Translations under genes and position numbers: made by a program
Shown here: piece after piece, positions 10,452-27,779 of the stretch
How positions within the stretch are numbered: position 1 is the stretch's first letter
Layout of the letters: each line of letters opens with the position of its first letter
The notes under the pieces: generated by a model
The model's database searches: none
What the model was told of the DNA's origin: nothing
Seen by the model: the letters and a program-made list of their open reading frames with translations, nothing else
Assembly (NCBI GenBank): GCA_951799425.1
Contig: OX637404.1
Location: 24,920,045 to 24,984,044 of the forward strand
Direction: 5' to 3'
DNA length: 64,000 nt
From: Ilex aquifolium
Taxonomy: Eukaryota > Streptophyta > Magnoliopsida > Aquifoliales > Aquifoliaceae

Positions 10452-13400
10452 TTGCAAGAGGGGTCTAATTAAAGCATTGGAAAGTCATTTTTTTGTTACC
10501 TTATCTTTTTTTCGTCTTCGATTTAACTCAACTCAACAAAATCGTAATTCCAACTATTTAGAATCGATTATATGAATTTTGTTTTTCCACTGCTCTTTAT
10601 AACGGTTCATATATTCCGTTGACTATAAGTCATCTTATCTTTTTCTACTCTCTCATTTACACATATTTTAGGCCTACGAACCTCTCACATTATCATTGAT
10701 ACGGTATTAAATCACTCTTTCTTATTGATGTATTATTAGATATTCCATAAAATTAAGATCTATAGTTAGAAATTACTTTCAATAATGTATAAATTATTTT
10801 TTTAGTACTACAGCCATATGCGTGAGTAACCCACCAGGGGGACCTTTATGAGTTGACAAGAGGCAATTTCAGTGGGAACTGATGGACCTAGTGGCCAACT
10901 TGAGAAGGACCATCACCTTAAATAAGTGTTGCTAATTGAGCTTTTGACCAAACCCAGTCTCTCCACAATCTTTATTCTCAAACCTAGTCTGTTTTAAATT
11001 TATTTTTCAAACCCAGTCTTTTTTTAAAAACGTTATTTGGAATGACGCCTTCAATTGTTAAAACGTCATTTGAAATGACGATTTCAAATTGAAATTTTTA
11101 TATGTAGATCGTCATTTGTAATGATGTCTTTGAAGGCGTCAGTGAGAATGACGTTAAAAAAATTGAATTGAAAATGATTTGTTAACGACGTTAGGTGAAA
11201 CTTACTAAAAAAGGTCATTTGGAAGGACAACTCTAAAGGCGTCATTCCAAATGACGATTTACACGAGTAATATCAGCACCAAATCACAAAAGACTTAGGT
11301 AATTTTTTTTAAAAAAATTCACCCTCTCAGACCCTCTCTCACGGTCGGTGTCTCCTCCTCCTCCTCCTCCAACCACTCAGCCACCCTTTCTCAGATCTCT
11401 GTCTCTCTCATATTGCTCTCTCCTCGTCCTCCTCCAACCACTCAACCACCGTCTTCTTCAACAAGACCAGTCCGACGAGAAAGACAACTCTGACAAAGAA
11501 GACCATCTCCTCCGACCAATCATACCACCAATTTGAAGTCATTTTTTAATAACTTTGTTTACAATGCACAAGATGACTATAAATAGAGTGAGTAGAAATA
11601 ATGCACTAGCTATCTTTTTTATTTAAAAATAGCTTTTTTTCTTTATGATATCTAACAAGTAGGGGCAACCCGTGCCTTCAGGCACAATGCAGCATAAGTG
11701 AGAAGTGATAGATTTAGGGGAAAAAAATCAATTTGAATGGATTTGAGAGAGATGTTGGTGTCCATTGGATAAATCTATTTGACACCATCAGATAGACTTT
11801 TTGAAACCTGCCTTTTTTATATTATAGAAGTCTCATTTATTTTAGGACTATTCAACTTGTATAAATTCCTATTTTTATATACATTTAAAAAAAAAATTAT
11901 TTTACTAATCGAACTAATTTTCAATTATGTTTCTCTTTTATCTTAAACAAATAGTATGTATCATTGTATTTGATCTCCGTATTTGACTTTGATTAATACA
12001 ATTTTTTTTTGTAAAATTTAAATTTAAATTTAAAATTTAATTAGTATGTTATATCTCAAAAGGCAAAACGAAGAATTTGTAAATAAACATATTTTAATAA
12101 GTATTTAATATTACTATTATTACTGAATAAATATTTATAGGGCCTCATATAACATTTTCGCCTAGGGCCCCAAATTAGGTTGAGCCGCCCCTGGTTATGT
12201 CTTCTGAAGTTATAACTTATATCTCAAAAAAATTATAATTTAATCATAAAAAATTATAATTTTAGATACCGATACCACTAATTAGCATAAAATTCCCCTT
12301 TATATCAAGAGTGAGCTAAGAGACTCAGCAGAAGAAAAGAAATTAGGGCCATAACCACACAGCTCTATCATAGATATTCCTTATAACCATTTTTTACCAG
12401 TTAATTTTCACTTATAAGTTAGATAAATAGAGAATCTAACTTTTTTACAAAATAGTAATTTATTAATCGAATAAAAAACAAAAGGGGAATTCTCGAATTT
12501 TAAATTAAGGCTCATTGTCCCTAGAAAACCAATATTTAATCGGTACACACAAATGATTTCATGTATTTGATGTTGCAACCATTAATTTATAAGAATAATA
12601 AATTTAGAATAATTAATAAAATAAATTGATTTTTATTAAATAAAATACTAAAATAATTTTCCACACCACAATTGAACCCTAATCCAAATTGGAACTCCAA
12701 TGGTCCATTGGAAATTGTTTTTCTAAATTCTAAGTGCATTTTTAACATTGACTAAAATCTAGACTCGAATTTAAGTTTGAACCAAAATGACCTAAAAAGT
12801 TTTTCCAATCTTACATTCAGAGTTATATTAAATTAAGGCAAAACTTATTCTGAATTTAAATTAAAGAAAACTCAAATCCTATGTCAAATTTTTAATCGTA
12901 ATTTTTTATTTTATCCAAACCCAAAAGACTATTTTGATTAAACAAGTTATTATCTCTCCTGTCTCTATTTTCAAAGTCGTAGTGCAATTATCGCCACCGA
13001 CCACAACTCCTCTCCCTATTTCTATTCTTCAAGGATAACTTTTTATTCTATATATCTCTCTCTATACTCTATCTCTATCTCTATCTCTATCTCTATCTCT
13101 ATCTTTTACCCTTTTCCTCTCTCATAAACTCTCATTCTAAAAAACACACACACGCACGCTCTCCCTCTCTCGCATATCATATGGAATTGTTTTAGACAGA
13201 ATTGAAGGCAAAAAATACTATTAGTTGATATTGAGTTAATATTTTAAAATTTAGACGGAATTGCATTAGACGATAAAGCTCACAAATCTACCACTCAAAG
13301 AAGTTGGTATTCCAGATTTTTCTTTTGATTAATATTAGTGAAATTTGTAAGAAATAGGTTTTAAATATTGATGAGTCTTTTTTTCTATTTTTAATTTTTA

Positions 13401-13716
13401 ATATTGGCAAAGGAATGAAGACAGAAAATGAGAGAGAATAAAATATTTTAGTGAGAAAATTTTTAAAAACGAACTTTGGGACAGTTGATAATTTTTTAAA
13501 AGATTTGTCAATTAGATTATTCTATATTAAATCAAATTTTTTCTCTCAAATTTGAGTTAAGTTTAAAGATTATCTTTAAAAAAAAAGAAAATTATTAAGC
13601 GCAAAGCAAAGAAAAGAAAAAGTTAAACATATACTCCAACAGCGCACGTAGTGAGAGAGAAAAGGAGAAGGCAGAGCAGCTCTTCTTTTCGCTAACCTGA
13701 AAAGCTACCCTTTTTC
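10452..13716. other. Intergenic repeat-derived DNA
   Basis: No convincing gene is present. It contains the near-palindrome cluster at 11026-11262, a short proline-rich frame (11348-11536) in CT-rich DNA, a Helitron-like hairpin sequence near 11668-11683, and what looks like an isolated hAT right end (GAGCCGCCCCTG, ending at 12193) with no matching left end. A (CTCTAT)n hexamer microsatellite lies at about 13065-13104. Confidence 0.4.
11026..11262. repeat. Cluster of a 17-bp near-palindrome, CGTCATTTGAAATGACG type
   Basis: Six variants occur within 240 bp, near 11027, 11060, 11107, 11137, 11212 and 11240. Each has two half-sites, CGTCATT and AATGACG, around a short centre. They are not spaced evenly. 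Some adjoin AAGGCGTC or CGCCTTCAA words. No TSD could be assigned to an enclosing element. The arrangement resembles the clusters in the element at 14539-15624, but with a different core. Confidence 0.6.
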
Positions 13717-14391
13717 TAGGTGCAACACGGGCGGGTTCGACGGGTTGAGAGACCAATCTTAATTTAACCCTAAACATATAATCTTCAATCTTAACTCTAA
13801 CTCTGACTCTAACCTTAACCCTAACTCGACCTCAACCCAAGGTACTCAACCCGAGTACTGTCCTAGTTTAATTCAGGTGGGCTCGGGTTGAATTCAGGTT
13901 ACTTAATTCAGATTGATTTCGGGTTAAAAATCGAGTTAGGATCGAATTACTTAATTCGGGTTGATAAAAGAAGGAGGAGTGACGAGTGAGAGAGGGAGGC
14001 TAAGAGTCTGATACGACTCTAACAAATGACAATTGAAAGAGGGAGGCTGAGAGATGGAGGAGTTACGAGTGAGAGAGGGATTTGAGAGTAATAGAGGCGC
14101 ATGAGTGAAGTGAAAGTTTAGACTCTGAAGAGTGGAGATAAATATTAATCCTACTTAAATATATTTATATATATTTGGGTTCAACCCAATTTAATAATCA
14201 GGTTTAACTCGATTTTAATATTCGGGTTGAACCCGACAATCTGATGCCTCAACCCAAAATTTGTCCGAATTCAATTCGAATTGGAATTTTTTTTCAAGTC
14301 CAACCCAAATATTAATAATTTTAATCCAAATCCTATATTTTTTAGATTGAGCTCGAGATGAATTCGAACTGGCCGCCTAAATTGCACCCTA
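13717..14391. mobile_element. Putative non-autonomous hAT element
   Basis: The left end TAGGTGCAACACGGGCGG and the complement of the right end, TAGGGTGCAATTTAGGCGG, form an imperfect inverted repeat. The 8-bp flanks CCTTTTTC (13709-13716) and TCCTTTTC (14392-14399) are similar but not identical. Subterminal DNA is full of CAACCCG/CGGGTTG words in both orientations. No transposase is seen. Confidence 0.55.
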
Positions 14392-14440
14392 TCCTTTTCC
14401 CTTGCACTTTCAGATACCACACGCTCACACAAATACATGT

Positions 14441-14444
<4 letters not shown>

Positions 14445-14497
<53 letters not shown>

Positions 14498-14518
14498 AGG
14501 GGGGGGGGCCGGGGGGGA
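14445..14518. repeat. (AG)n microsatellite followed by G-rich runs
   Basis: About 25 AG units (14445-14494) are followed by a run of 10 G and a run of 7 G. The whole tract is nearly pure purine on this strand. The open frames here are artefacts of the repeat. Confidence 0.9.
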
Positions 14519-14538
14519 TATTATTGTATGAAACTGTG

Positions 14539-15624
14539 GAATCTATTACCAATATACAGCAACTTTCAAACTTAAATACCAATCTACCGCCGTTTTCAAC
14601 TTATTTACCAAACTACCGCTGTTTTAAAAGCGGATTTGGCAAATCCGACTTCATTTGGAAAGCGGATTTGGCAAATCCGACTTCATGAAAAAGCGGATTT
14701 GGCAAATCCGACTTCATTTGGAAAGCGGATTTGGCAAATCCGACTTCATAGCAATAACAGAACCCAATTTTGATGGTATTTCCCTAGAAAAAAAAATTTC
14801 CTTACTCTTAAAGAAGAGAAGTCCATTTTTTTTTTATCTTTTTATTTATTTATTCATCTCTCCAATAAGATAGGAAGGAAGTTGATTTTTTATTTCTTAT
14901 ATATTTTCCTCCAAAAAATATTACATCACTCAATTATATTATATGTTCAATTATTTAATATTTAATTAATTTCTAAGTTAACATAATCTTTATTTCATAC
15001 ATTGTTCATATATAATAGTGTATGCGTGTTAAAAAAAATTTATCGAGTTATGAATTTTGAAAAAAATTTGATGCTATTTTTAAAAAAATAATATGTAAAA
15101 AATAATTTTAAATGATGTAATTAAAGAAACAAAGAAATAAAAAATTACTATTTAGTATAGTAACTAATAAAGGTGAGTAATTGATTCACAAATAATAGAA
15201 TCAGAGAGAGAGACCAAACGTATTCAATAAATAGTCAAATACTCTTTTGGCGATCAACACAATTATATATAAGTCAAATTGGCTTCTACCTTGGATTTGG
15301 CAAGTCTGCTTTCCATGTAAAGGCGGATTTGATATGTTCGCTTTCCCTATGAAGTCGGATTTACCAAATCCGCTTTCCCAATAAAGTTGGATTTTTCAAA
15401 TCCGTTTTTACCATGAAGTCGGATTTGCCAAATCCGCTTTCCAAATGAAGTCGGATTTGCCAAATCCGCTTTTCCCATGAAGTCGGATTTGCCAAATCCG
15501 CTTTCCAAATGAAGTCGGATTTCCCAAATCCGTTTTTAAAACAACGGTAGTTTGGTAAATAAGTTGAAAACGGCGGTAAATTGGTATTTAAGTTTGAAAG
15601 TTGCTGTATATTGGTAATAGATTC
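14539..15624. mobile_element. Mutator-type element with arms made of palindromic repeats
   Basis: A perfect 10-bp direct repeat TGAAACTGTG flanks it (14529-14538 and 15625-15634). The ends are GAATCTATTACCAATATACA and its complement. The inverted arms run over 200 bp and include CTACCGCCGTTTTCAACTTA. Each arm contains copies of the 17-bp near-palindrome CGGATTTGGCAAATCCG: four in the left arm at 14631, 14663, 14694 and 14726 (period 31-32 bp), and about eight, some decayed, on the right (15294-15533). The centre is AT-rich and non-coding. It ends about 720 bp before the TAR2-like start codon. Confidence 0.85.
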
Positions 15625-15634
15625 TGAAACTGTG

Positions 15635-16344
15635 AATCTACTTGCATCAGAGACCGGAAAGCCGTAATTTTCCAGGAAATCGTCGGTGTTATTTCTGGGT
15701 TGCTGAGAAAGTCTCCTGTCGGAGGTGCTTTATCTGTCCAAACACTTCTTACCCATTTGGTACAATATTCTAGCTTCAGTTACTCCACAACCTTTGTTTC
15801 CTTCCTGACAAACTTTGTCAAGGAAATGCCAATCTATTTCGATTCATCTTTTATCATCTTCTGAACCCCCCACAACTTCAAATCACTGGGCTATTAAAAA
15901 CCATGGCGGTTTCGATATTTAATGGTTTGTTGTATGAACCACCTCTTACCTTCTCCTGAGAGAAACAAACAAGTTTAGTCATACCTTAATCTGTGTTAAG
16001 CCCACGTAAGAATCCTACAAAACCACAGGGAAATTATAACCAGAAAAAGAAGATTCCTGGTTTTCTAACATTTTCCCGGAAAGTTTTCTGTTTGTCTCTC
16101 AAAATTTTCGTTTCGTTCCTCTGCCAAGAATCTTTGACACGAGTCCCACAGCTACAGTAATGGTCCCAAGCTGTGCAGCACAGAAGATTTGTAGTTCCAA
16201 TCACAACTTTAGGTCCATCTTGGGCGAGTTTTGCTATAAAGCTGGGTGTGGTTTCTCTATTGCATTGCCATTCACTGAAGACTAGTACTCAGAGGGTTCT
16301 CATTTTCTTCAATTTGCGATCTCAGACTCTGGGATTCTTGAGAG
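15635..16344 (+). promoter_or_regulatory. Promoter and 5' leader of the TAR2-like gene
   Basis: A TATAAA box lies at 16235-16240, about 105 bp before the ATG at 16345, which fits a short leader. An ATG at 16160 opens a 42-codon frame, but it lies upstream of the TATA box and would not be in a transcript that starts there. Confidence 0.5.
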
Positions 16345-22029
<5,685 letters not shown>

Positions 22030-22700
22030 AGTGGTTTTATTGTAGAAGAAGATGATAGATCTCTGGTGAGTCATACATGTTTATCTTTGTGCTATATATC
22101 ATCTATCAGACCACTGCTCCAAATGACATGTATTTTGATTGTTATGCATTAATACATTTTGGCCATAAAAACATATTGTAGACTTAGCAGCATCTAAAAA
22201 GCATCATATATATGCTCTAAAACAAATGTGTATGCATATAGATTATGAAGATTTTGATTAGGATGGATCTACAAGATTATACTGAGATTAGGAGAAGGAA
22301 AGATGTGCTAATAGGTCTCACTGATAAAATGGCTATAAACTAACTTTAATGCTACACAAGGGAAATCCTACATAGGTTCACAGACAATAAACATATTATT
22401 GTTTTTGCACACGTCTTGTTACGAACTTCTCTTTAGATTTCATTGCTTCTGTTTTTTTTTTCTCTTTTAGAACCGACAGTCCTTGAAGTGCCTTATGACA
22501 GGGAAAAAAATGTCTTTCTTGTTTTTGTTGCTATTAGAATCATTGAAATTGTTCTTTCTCTTTTGATTGTTGTGTCAATAGTGATGAGAATGTTTATTTT
22601 CTTTTCCTTCCTCCACTACAAGAACCTTGCTCTTCATTTTTCTCTCGATCCCTTAACACTTCCTCTAGCTTGAGGTGTGTTGCTAATTACTCTAGAGATA
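22030..22700. other. TAR2 3' UTR and intergenic DNA
   Basis: The stretch starts with the probable 3' UTR of the TAR2-like gene. The open frame at 22443-22673 is a T-rich artefact with no family match. Nothing else is recognised. Confidence 0.35.
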
Positions 22701-23039
22701 AGTCTTCTTTCTTACAGAGGGAGAAATCCAAGCTTTACATGAATGTAGAAAGCATAGACAAAAGGAAAAAAAATCAAGCTTTACATCAAATATCCCGAGG
22801 GATCAAGCTTGGATTAACATCAAGAATAGAACAGACAAAATGAATCATCAAAGAAACAAAAATACACCAGGTTCTGGATAGAAGATTTCGGGCGGAAGTG
22901 GTGGCCTTGAGCCAATACTTCCACCTGAATCCCATCATTCAAGAACCAGAAACAAGCAAGAACAAAGGTGGAGCAACACCAAAGAATAAAACATCTGTTA
23001 AATTAAAAGAAACAAATTGAGGGAAGGTTCCATAGCTGG

Positions 23040-24650
23040 CTTGTTTGGAGGTTGCTGATTGAAGTCTTGAATTTTAAAGAAGACAATCTGTTCCTTATGA
23101 CCCGATGGATCAGATAGCTCAGAGTAATCGGGTCTCTATAGTGGTTTCTAAATCTTCTGGAGTTCCATTCCAATCACACATATAGTGGACTGAGGCTGTC
23201 AAGCTAACTCTGCATATCAACTTTTGTATTGTTTTCCCCTTCCAATTGGTAGCAGTCCATTAAATAATTTCAATCCATGGGTTGGGTTGCCAAACAAACC
23301 CATTGGTGCACTTAAATAGTGTTCCAAACTCTTGATGAATAGGTGCACTCAAAGAACAGGTGTGGGTGGGTCTCATCTGCAACTCTGCAAAGGACACAAA
23401 TGGTGCCCAAGTGGGCTGCATAGGATTTATTCTATCAAGGGTGTGCTCAATCTAGACCTTATAGCCAGCCAAAGGATAAAGCTCATCCTAAGACCAACAT
23501 TCCCAGACCAAACCAGCTTATACCATAGGATAGGAGAACACCTCTGCCTAATGTGCTTCCAAGATGAGGAAGTTGAGAATCTTGAATTAGCAGAGAGAAT
23601 CCAGTTGACCTTTTCCTTTGTAGAAGGAGTGTTGGGGTAATATAGGGGCATTGTGTTGACAATAGCAAGAGTGGAAGAGTCTATAGTAGCTGGCATTGCC
23701 ATTGGCTATTAACAATAATAGAGGGTGCCACTTGTCATACCACAATATAGTACCTTCATCATTGCCAATATTGTGGACCAAAAGTGGCCTAACAGTCCCA
23801 ATTAACTTCAATAAATTCTGTCAATTCCAAGTGGTAGACTGAGTAACCTTTATATTCCAGAAGCTTCTCATCTGGGTAGGGGTGTCTATGGGTCGGGCCG
23901 GGTCGAATTTAGGTAGTATAGGCCCAAGTCCTTACTCAAGTGAGTTATCGGTGGGCATGACCGGAGTTCGGGTAGGGGTAGGCTACCCGCAATCCAACCC
24001 ACGAGCTTATTGTTTGGGCCTTCTCGCGGGCTTTTTTATATATAACTTCATTTAAAAATAATGAATATTTTTGTAACTTAATATTTGTGTAAATTATATT
24101 TTTGAATTAAAAATAGAGTCAATGAATAAAAATAAAATAATGAATAATTTTATTTTTAATTAGGAGATGAACTACATTCAATAGAATGAATACATCTCAA
24201 CTAGATTAGCACATACTCACTTATCTATCATTTGCATTACTCTACCCTTTAAAACTTGTATGCATAATACATGAAAAATAAAATAATTTATAGTATCTAA
24301 ATTTTTAAAACTTCAAATTCCGACATTAGAAGACTTTTTTCAAAGTTTCAAATTTAATGGTCTAAAAGTATAACATTTTTTCAAATGAGGGGTGGGCGGG
24401 CTATGTGGGCGGGTTGGGCTTGACGGGCGGGCTCTTGGACTAGGCTTCGGGCCGGGTAATGGGTTTGGGGGCAAACCCAAACCCTCTTTTTAAGGATATT
24501 GGGCTCGGGCTTGGGCTCGAGCGGACCAACTATCATGCCTATTTTTTTCAGGCAGAATAACGGGACCCGTAGGTAACTCGGCCCATGAACACCCCTATCT
24601 TCGGGTGTTAATTGTGCATCCACTTTACACACAGAATATCATTTTCTTGT
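23040..24650 (-). pseudogene. LINE reverse transcriptase C-terminal remnant (zf-RVT), split by a hAT element
   Basis: Read on the minus strand. After the interrupting element, 24598-24650 ends in ILCVKWMHN, the WVKWIH-type motif of plant non-LTR reverse transcriptases. The frame resumes before 23876 with MRSFWNIKV, then TILWYDKWHP. Next is the zinc-binding end of the polyprotein: ILWYKLVWSGNVGLRMSFIL, WLAIRSRLSTP, and in a shifted frame CVLCRVADETHPHLFFECTY. Several stops and at least one frameshift show it is dead. The left boundary (3' end of the LINE) is approximate. Confidence 0.8.
23877..24597. mobile_element. Non-autonomous hAT-type element inserted in the LINE remnant
   Basis: The left end TAGGGGTGTCTATGGGTCGG and the complement of the right end, TAGGGGTGTTCATGGGCCGA, are a good inverted repeat of the TAGGGGTG hAT type. 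The flanks (CATCTGGG and TCTTCGGG) match only in part as an 8-bp TSD. The insertion is also supported by the LINE reading frame, which continues on both sides. Subterminal DNA is rich in GGGC/GCCC. No transposase is seen. Confidence 0.75.
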
Positions 24651-25750
24651 TCTTCAAATTTTGGTGTGGTCAGTACATACATAATCTTCAATGTAGTAAG
24701 TATAAATTATAACTTCTTTTGTCAATGAAGGAAATCCTCATCATCAAAACGATTCAACTTGACAAAAATTTTCATCTTGTGACAGAGTGATTATTGACAA
24801 AATTTTATAGATGAAAAAGAATTAATGAAATACTGTTTTTAGATTATTGATAAATTTGTTTCTTCAAACTTGGTATATAATGAAATTGGATCGCGAAAAC
24901 TGCAAATCTAAAATGTTTCAATTTGTATTTGCCCCACCAGATTGACTAAAGTGTGCAAATGCAAAATTCGAAAATATCTCTTCAAGATATAATGAAGTCC
25001 GAACTTGTTTGTGTCTTGTATTGACGAAAACAATATTGGAATACCTTCGTTAAACAACCTTAACAACTAAGAACTGAAATTCTAATTCTATAGAAATTCA
25101 AAATTCTAATGTGTAAAACGAAATAAACAGAAATTTGTGTACTAGAGAATAAGACGTAATTGTAAAATGAGAGCAAACTCTATATTTATAGACTCACTGG
25201 TGTTATTCGTTACAATATGTTACCAAAATGTCACATTACGTGCCATCGCCCGTGGCCCCACGTTGCAATGCCCCACAATGCTTTTGCAGTGTTGCTTGGG
25301 TCATGGTACATATTGAAACCTTTATTCTAAATTAAATGTCTTTTCTCCCCTAACTTTTATATAGGTGACATGAGATAGGTCGGAAAAATATATTTTTAAA
25401 TTTTTAAAGAACACGAGTTTTTCAAAAGATCCAAGACTTATTTTGAAAATCCTTTAATAGAAATCATTGTAATATGTAGGAAAGTATTAATCCACTTTTA
25501 AAGGTCGATTAATATTCGTCTTTTTAGTTTGTAATTCAAAGTCCCCATGAAAAAATATTTTATTTTATTTTTTGTTTTTTCCTAGTTAGGAAATTGGGTA
25601 GGTTAACAATATTAATCCATTCAAACATTTAGATGACAAGTGAGAAGTTGTACTTTTTATCCTACTACTCAAATTTTGCTTCTTGCTTCGGATACAAGAT
25701 GAGGAAAAAGGTTTATATATATATATATAGGAAATAGGTTTATAAAACCT
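24650..25750. other. AT-rich intergenic DNA
   Basis: No gene, clear repeat boundary or RNA gene was recognised here. A short TA run occurs near 25710-25726. Confidence 0.35.
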
Positions 25751-26167
25751 TCAACACCCTTTAGAATCTTGATGTGATTCCTAGACAATGTATTTGTGGA
25801 CCCTTATTTGTTGAGTAAAATTATGGGTTTTTTTAGGTGTGGGTACAATTTTTTAGACTTATTTGAACAAACGTATATGGATAAATTGTTTATTCTATTA
25901 AGTACAATTTTTATAAAAAAATTTTTGTTTAGGTACAAAATTCAAATGAATTAAAATTTTTTTTACCTAAACACCCTCCCTTAAATTATGCAGTCATCAT
26001 TGGCAGTTATTTGAGAAAACAAATATGTAAAGATTAACAATAGTAATGGGAGGTAAAATAGGGGCATTAATGATCAAAACCCTTCTTCTTCGGCAACAGA
26101 ATTCTATGACAATGAGATTTGATTAGAATGCCACAAATTATATGTGAATGTGAATAAACACTGAATT

Positions 26168-26186
26168 CCCCCCCCCCCCCCCCCCC
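26168..26186. repeat. C homopolymer, 19 bases
   Basis: An uninterrupted run of 19 C is followed by 7 A. The length may be inexact for technical reasons. Confidence 0.85.
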
Positions 26187-26204
26187 AAAAAAAGAGAATT
26201 TCTT

Positions 26205-26395
26205 TGTTTTTTTTTAATGGGTGTAACTATTTTTTAATGAGTATAACTATTTTTTTAATGGGTGTAACTGTTTTTTAATAGATGTAACTATTTTTTTAAT
26301 AGGTGTAACTGTTTTTTAATGTGTGTAACTATTTTTTTAATGGGTGTAACTGTTTTTTAATGGGTGTAACTATTTTTTTTTAATGGGTGTAACAA
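26205..26395. repeat. Tandem array of a ~20-bp unit with dimeric order
   Basis: Nine units of the form T(6-9)AATGGGTGTAACTA/G follow in direct order. For most of the array, units ending in ACTA with 6-7 T alternate with units ending in ACTG with 6-7 T, so the working period is about 41 bp. The array then fades into scattered GTGTAACT words up to about 26620. Confidence 0.8.
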
Positions 26396-27229
26396 TCACA
26401 ATCTCATGCAATTGTTAAGGCATGATGGTGTAACGATGCCGCGATACTAAATGGTGCAACTATTTAGTTTATGTAAATAACTGAATGACAAATTGGGGTG
26501 ATGTCATAATTTTGTGTAATTATTTTGTGTAACTGTTTGGTTTATTAGAACGCATGAGTAACTGTTTGGTGTATCATAGGACAATTGTAACTGATTGATG
26601 CAACTGATTAGTGTAATTGTGTTGTTGTAATATTAATATAACTAGAGTAAGAGAAAATAGGGAGAGAGAGAGAGAATTTGTTAAAGAAAATATGCCCCTA
26701 TATTATCTCTCATTACTTGATTGTGGCCAAAATATATGGAAAGTATACAAATGGATTCAACCCATCAGCTATTTACTAAATGACAATATTGTCATTTTTT
26801 AAAAATATGCACTTTAACCCAAATGAGATTTTGTGTTGTATTTTTTCTCAAATAAATCTAAAAAATTGTACTGGCTTCCAAATCACCATAAAATTATGCC
26901 ATATCATCAAGTCAAATTTTATTTTGGCCAAAAATTTGACCCAAATTTTTGGTTAGAGTAGCATTATTTATATAATAAAAAAAAAATATCACACCTCACC
27001 TCTAGCCACATAAGACGAGTAAATATTGAGTGTAACCATAACACCATGTCATTATTGTTACGTGGTGTTATCATTTAATAATAAACATACAAATGAATAA
27101 AGTAAATTACATTTCTTACATGTACATGAGCAATTTTTAAATTAAGTGAAATCTACTTGTTTATTGATTTGATATTCAATGGTGATTCTACTTATTATTT
27201 GTGACATGATGTGACCATTATATTTTTTT

Positions 27230-27310
27230 TTGTGACATGACACGACATGATGTCACATCATGATATGACATGATGTGACCATTATATTTATGATGTGACC
27301 ATTATATTCA
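27230..27310. repeat. Short repeats of TGTGACATGA / ATGTGACCATTATATT
   Basis: Words such as ATGATGTGACCATTATATTT occur near 27207, 27272 and 27290, mixed with GACATGA repeats. A local, irregular repeat. Confidence 0.55.
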
Positions 27311-27779
27311 ATATTTCTCACCTAAGAGGTCATGGGCATGGGCATGGGCATGTTTGAAATCCGATCTAATAAGGTAGTTAGGAGTTTAAATTTTATTCTC
27401 ATATATTTTTTGCGCTCATTTTATCACATCATTCATTTCTATCACAAATTAAATTATTTTATTTATAATTACTTTGTGAATCAATATAATTTTTATTTGT
27501 ATAAATTTCACTAGCACCCCATGAATTTAAGTCATATTTCACTGATATCCTCTCTGATTTTTAAAATATCACTACATACTCCTGTAATTCATATATGTAT
27601 TTCAAGAACTACCCTTACTGTTACTACCATTACTAACAACCATGAAAGCAAATGATGTAACTGCATATTATCTTACAAATTGTCAAATTTACACCCACCT
27701 ATCTATATAGACCAAGATGGGATCAATATAATGCAATCTTATCCTTTTTTTCCTACTTAAAGTAATAGATATTGCCTTC

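Noticed and set aside
11348-11536. 62-codon proline/serine-rich frame
   Set aside because: Composition comes from CT-rich DNA; no family, no leader or splice context.
13785-13845. Telomere-like CTAACCCTAACT words
   Set aside because: Irregular (AACTCTAAC, CTTAACCC) and inside a putative hAT element; not a telomere repeat.
14437-14688. Open frames on both strands across the AG repeat
   Set aside because: They translate to Arg-Glu or Ser-Leu repeats; pure microsatellite artefacts.
16160-16288. 42-codon upstream open frame before TAR2
   Set aside because: It starts about 75 bp before the likely TATA box (16235), so it is probably not in the mRNA.
22443-22673. Hydrophobic 76-codon frame after TAR2
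   Set aside because: T-rich DNA gives Phe/Leu/Ile runs; no gene context.
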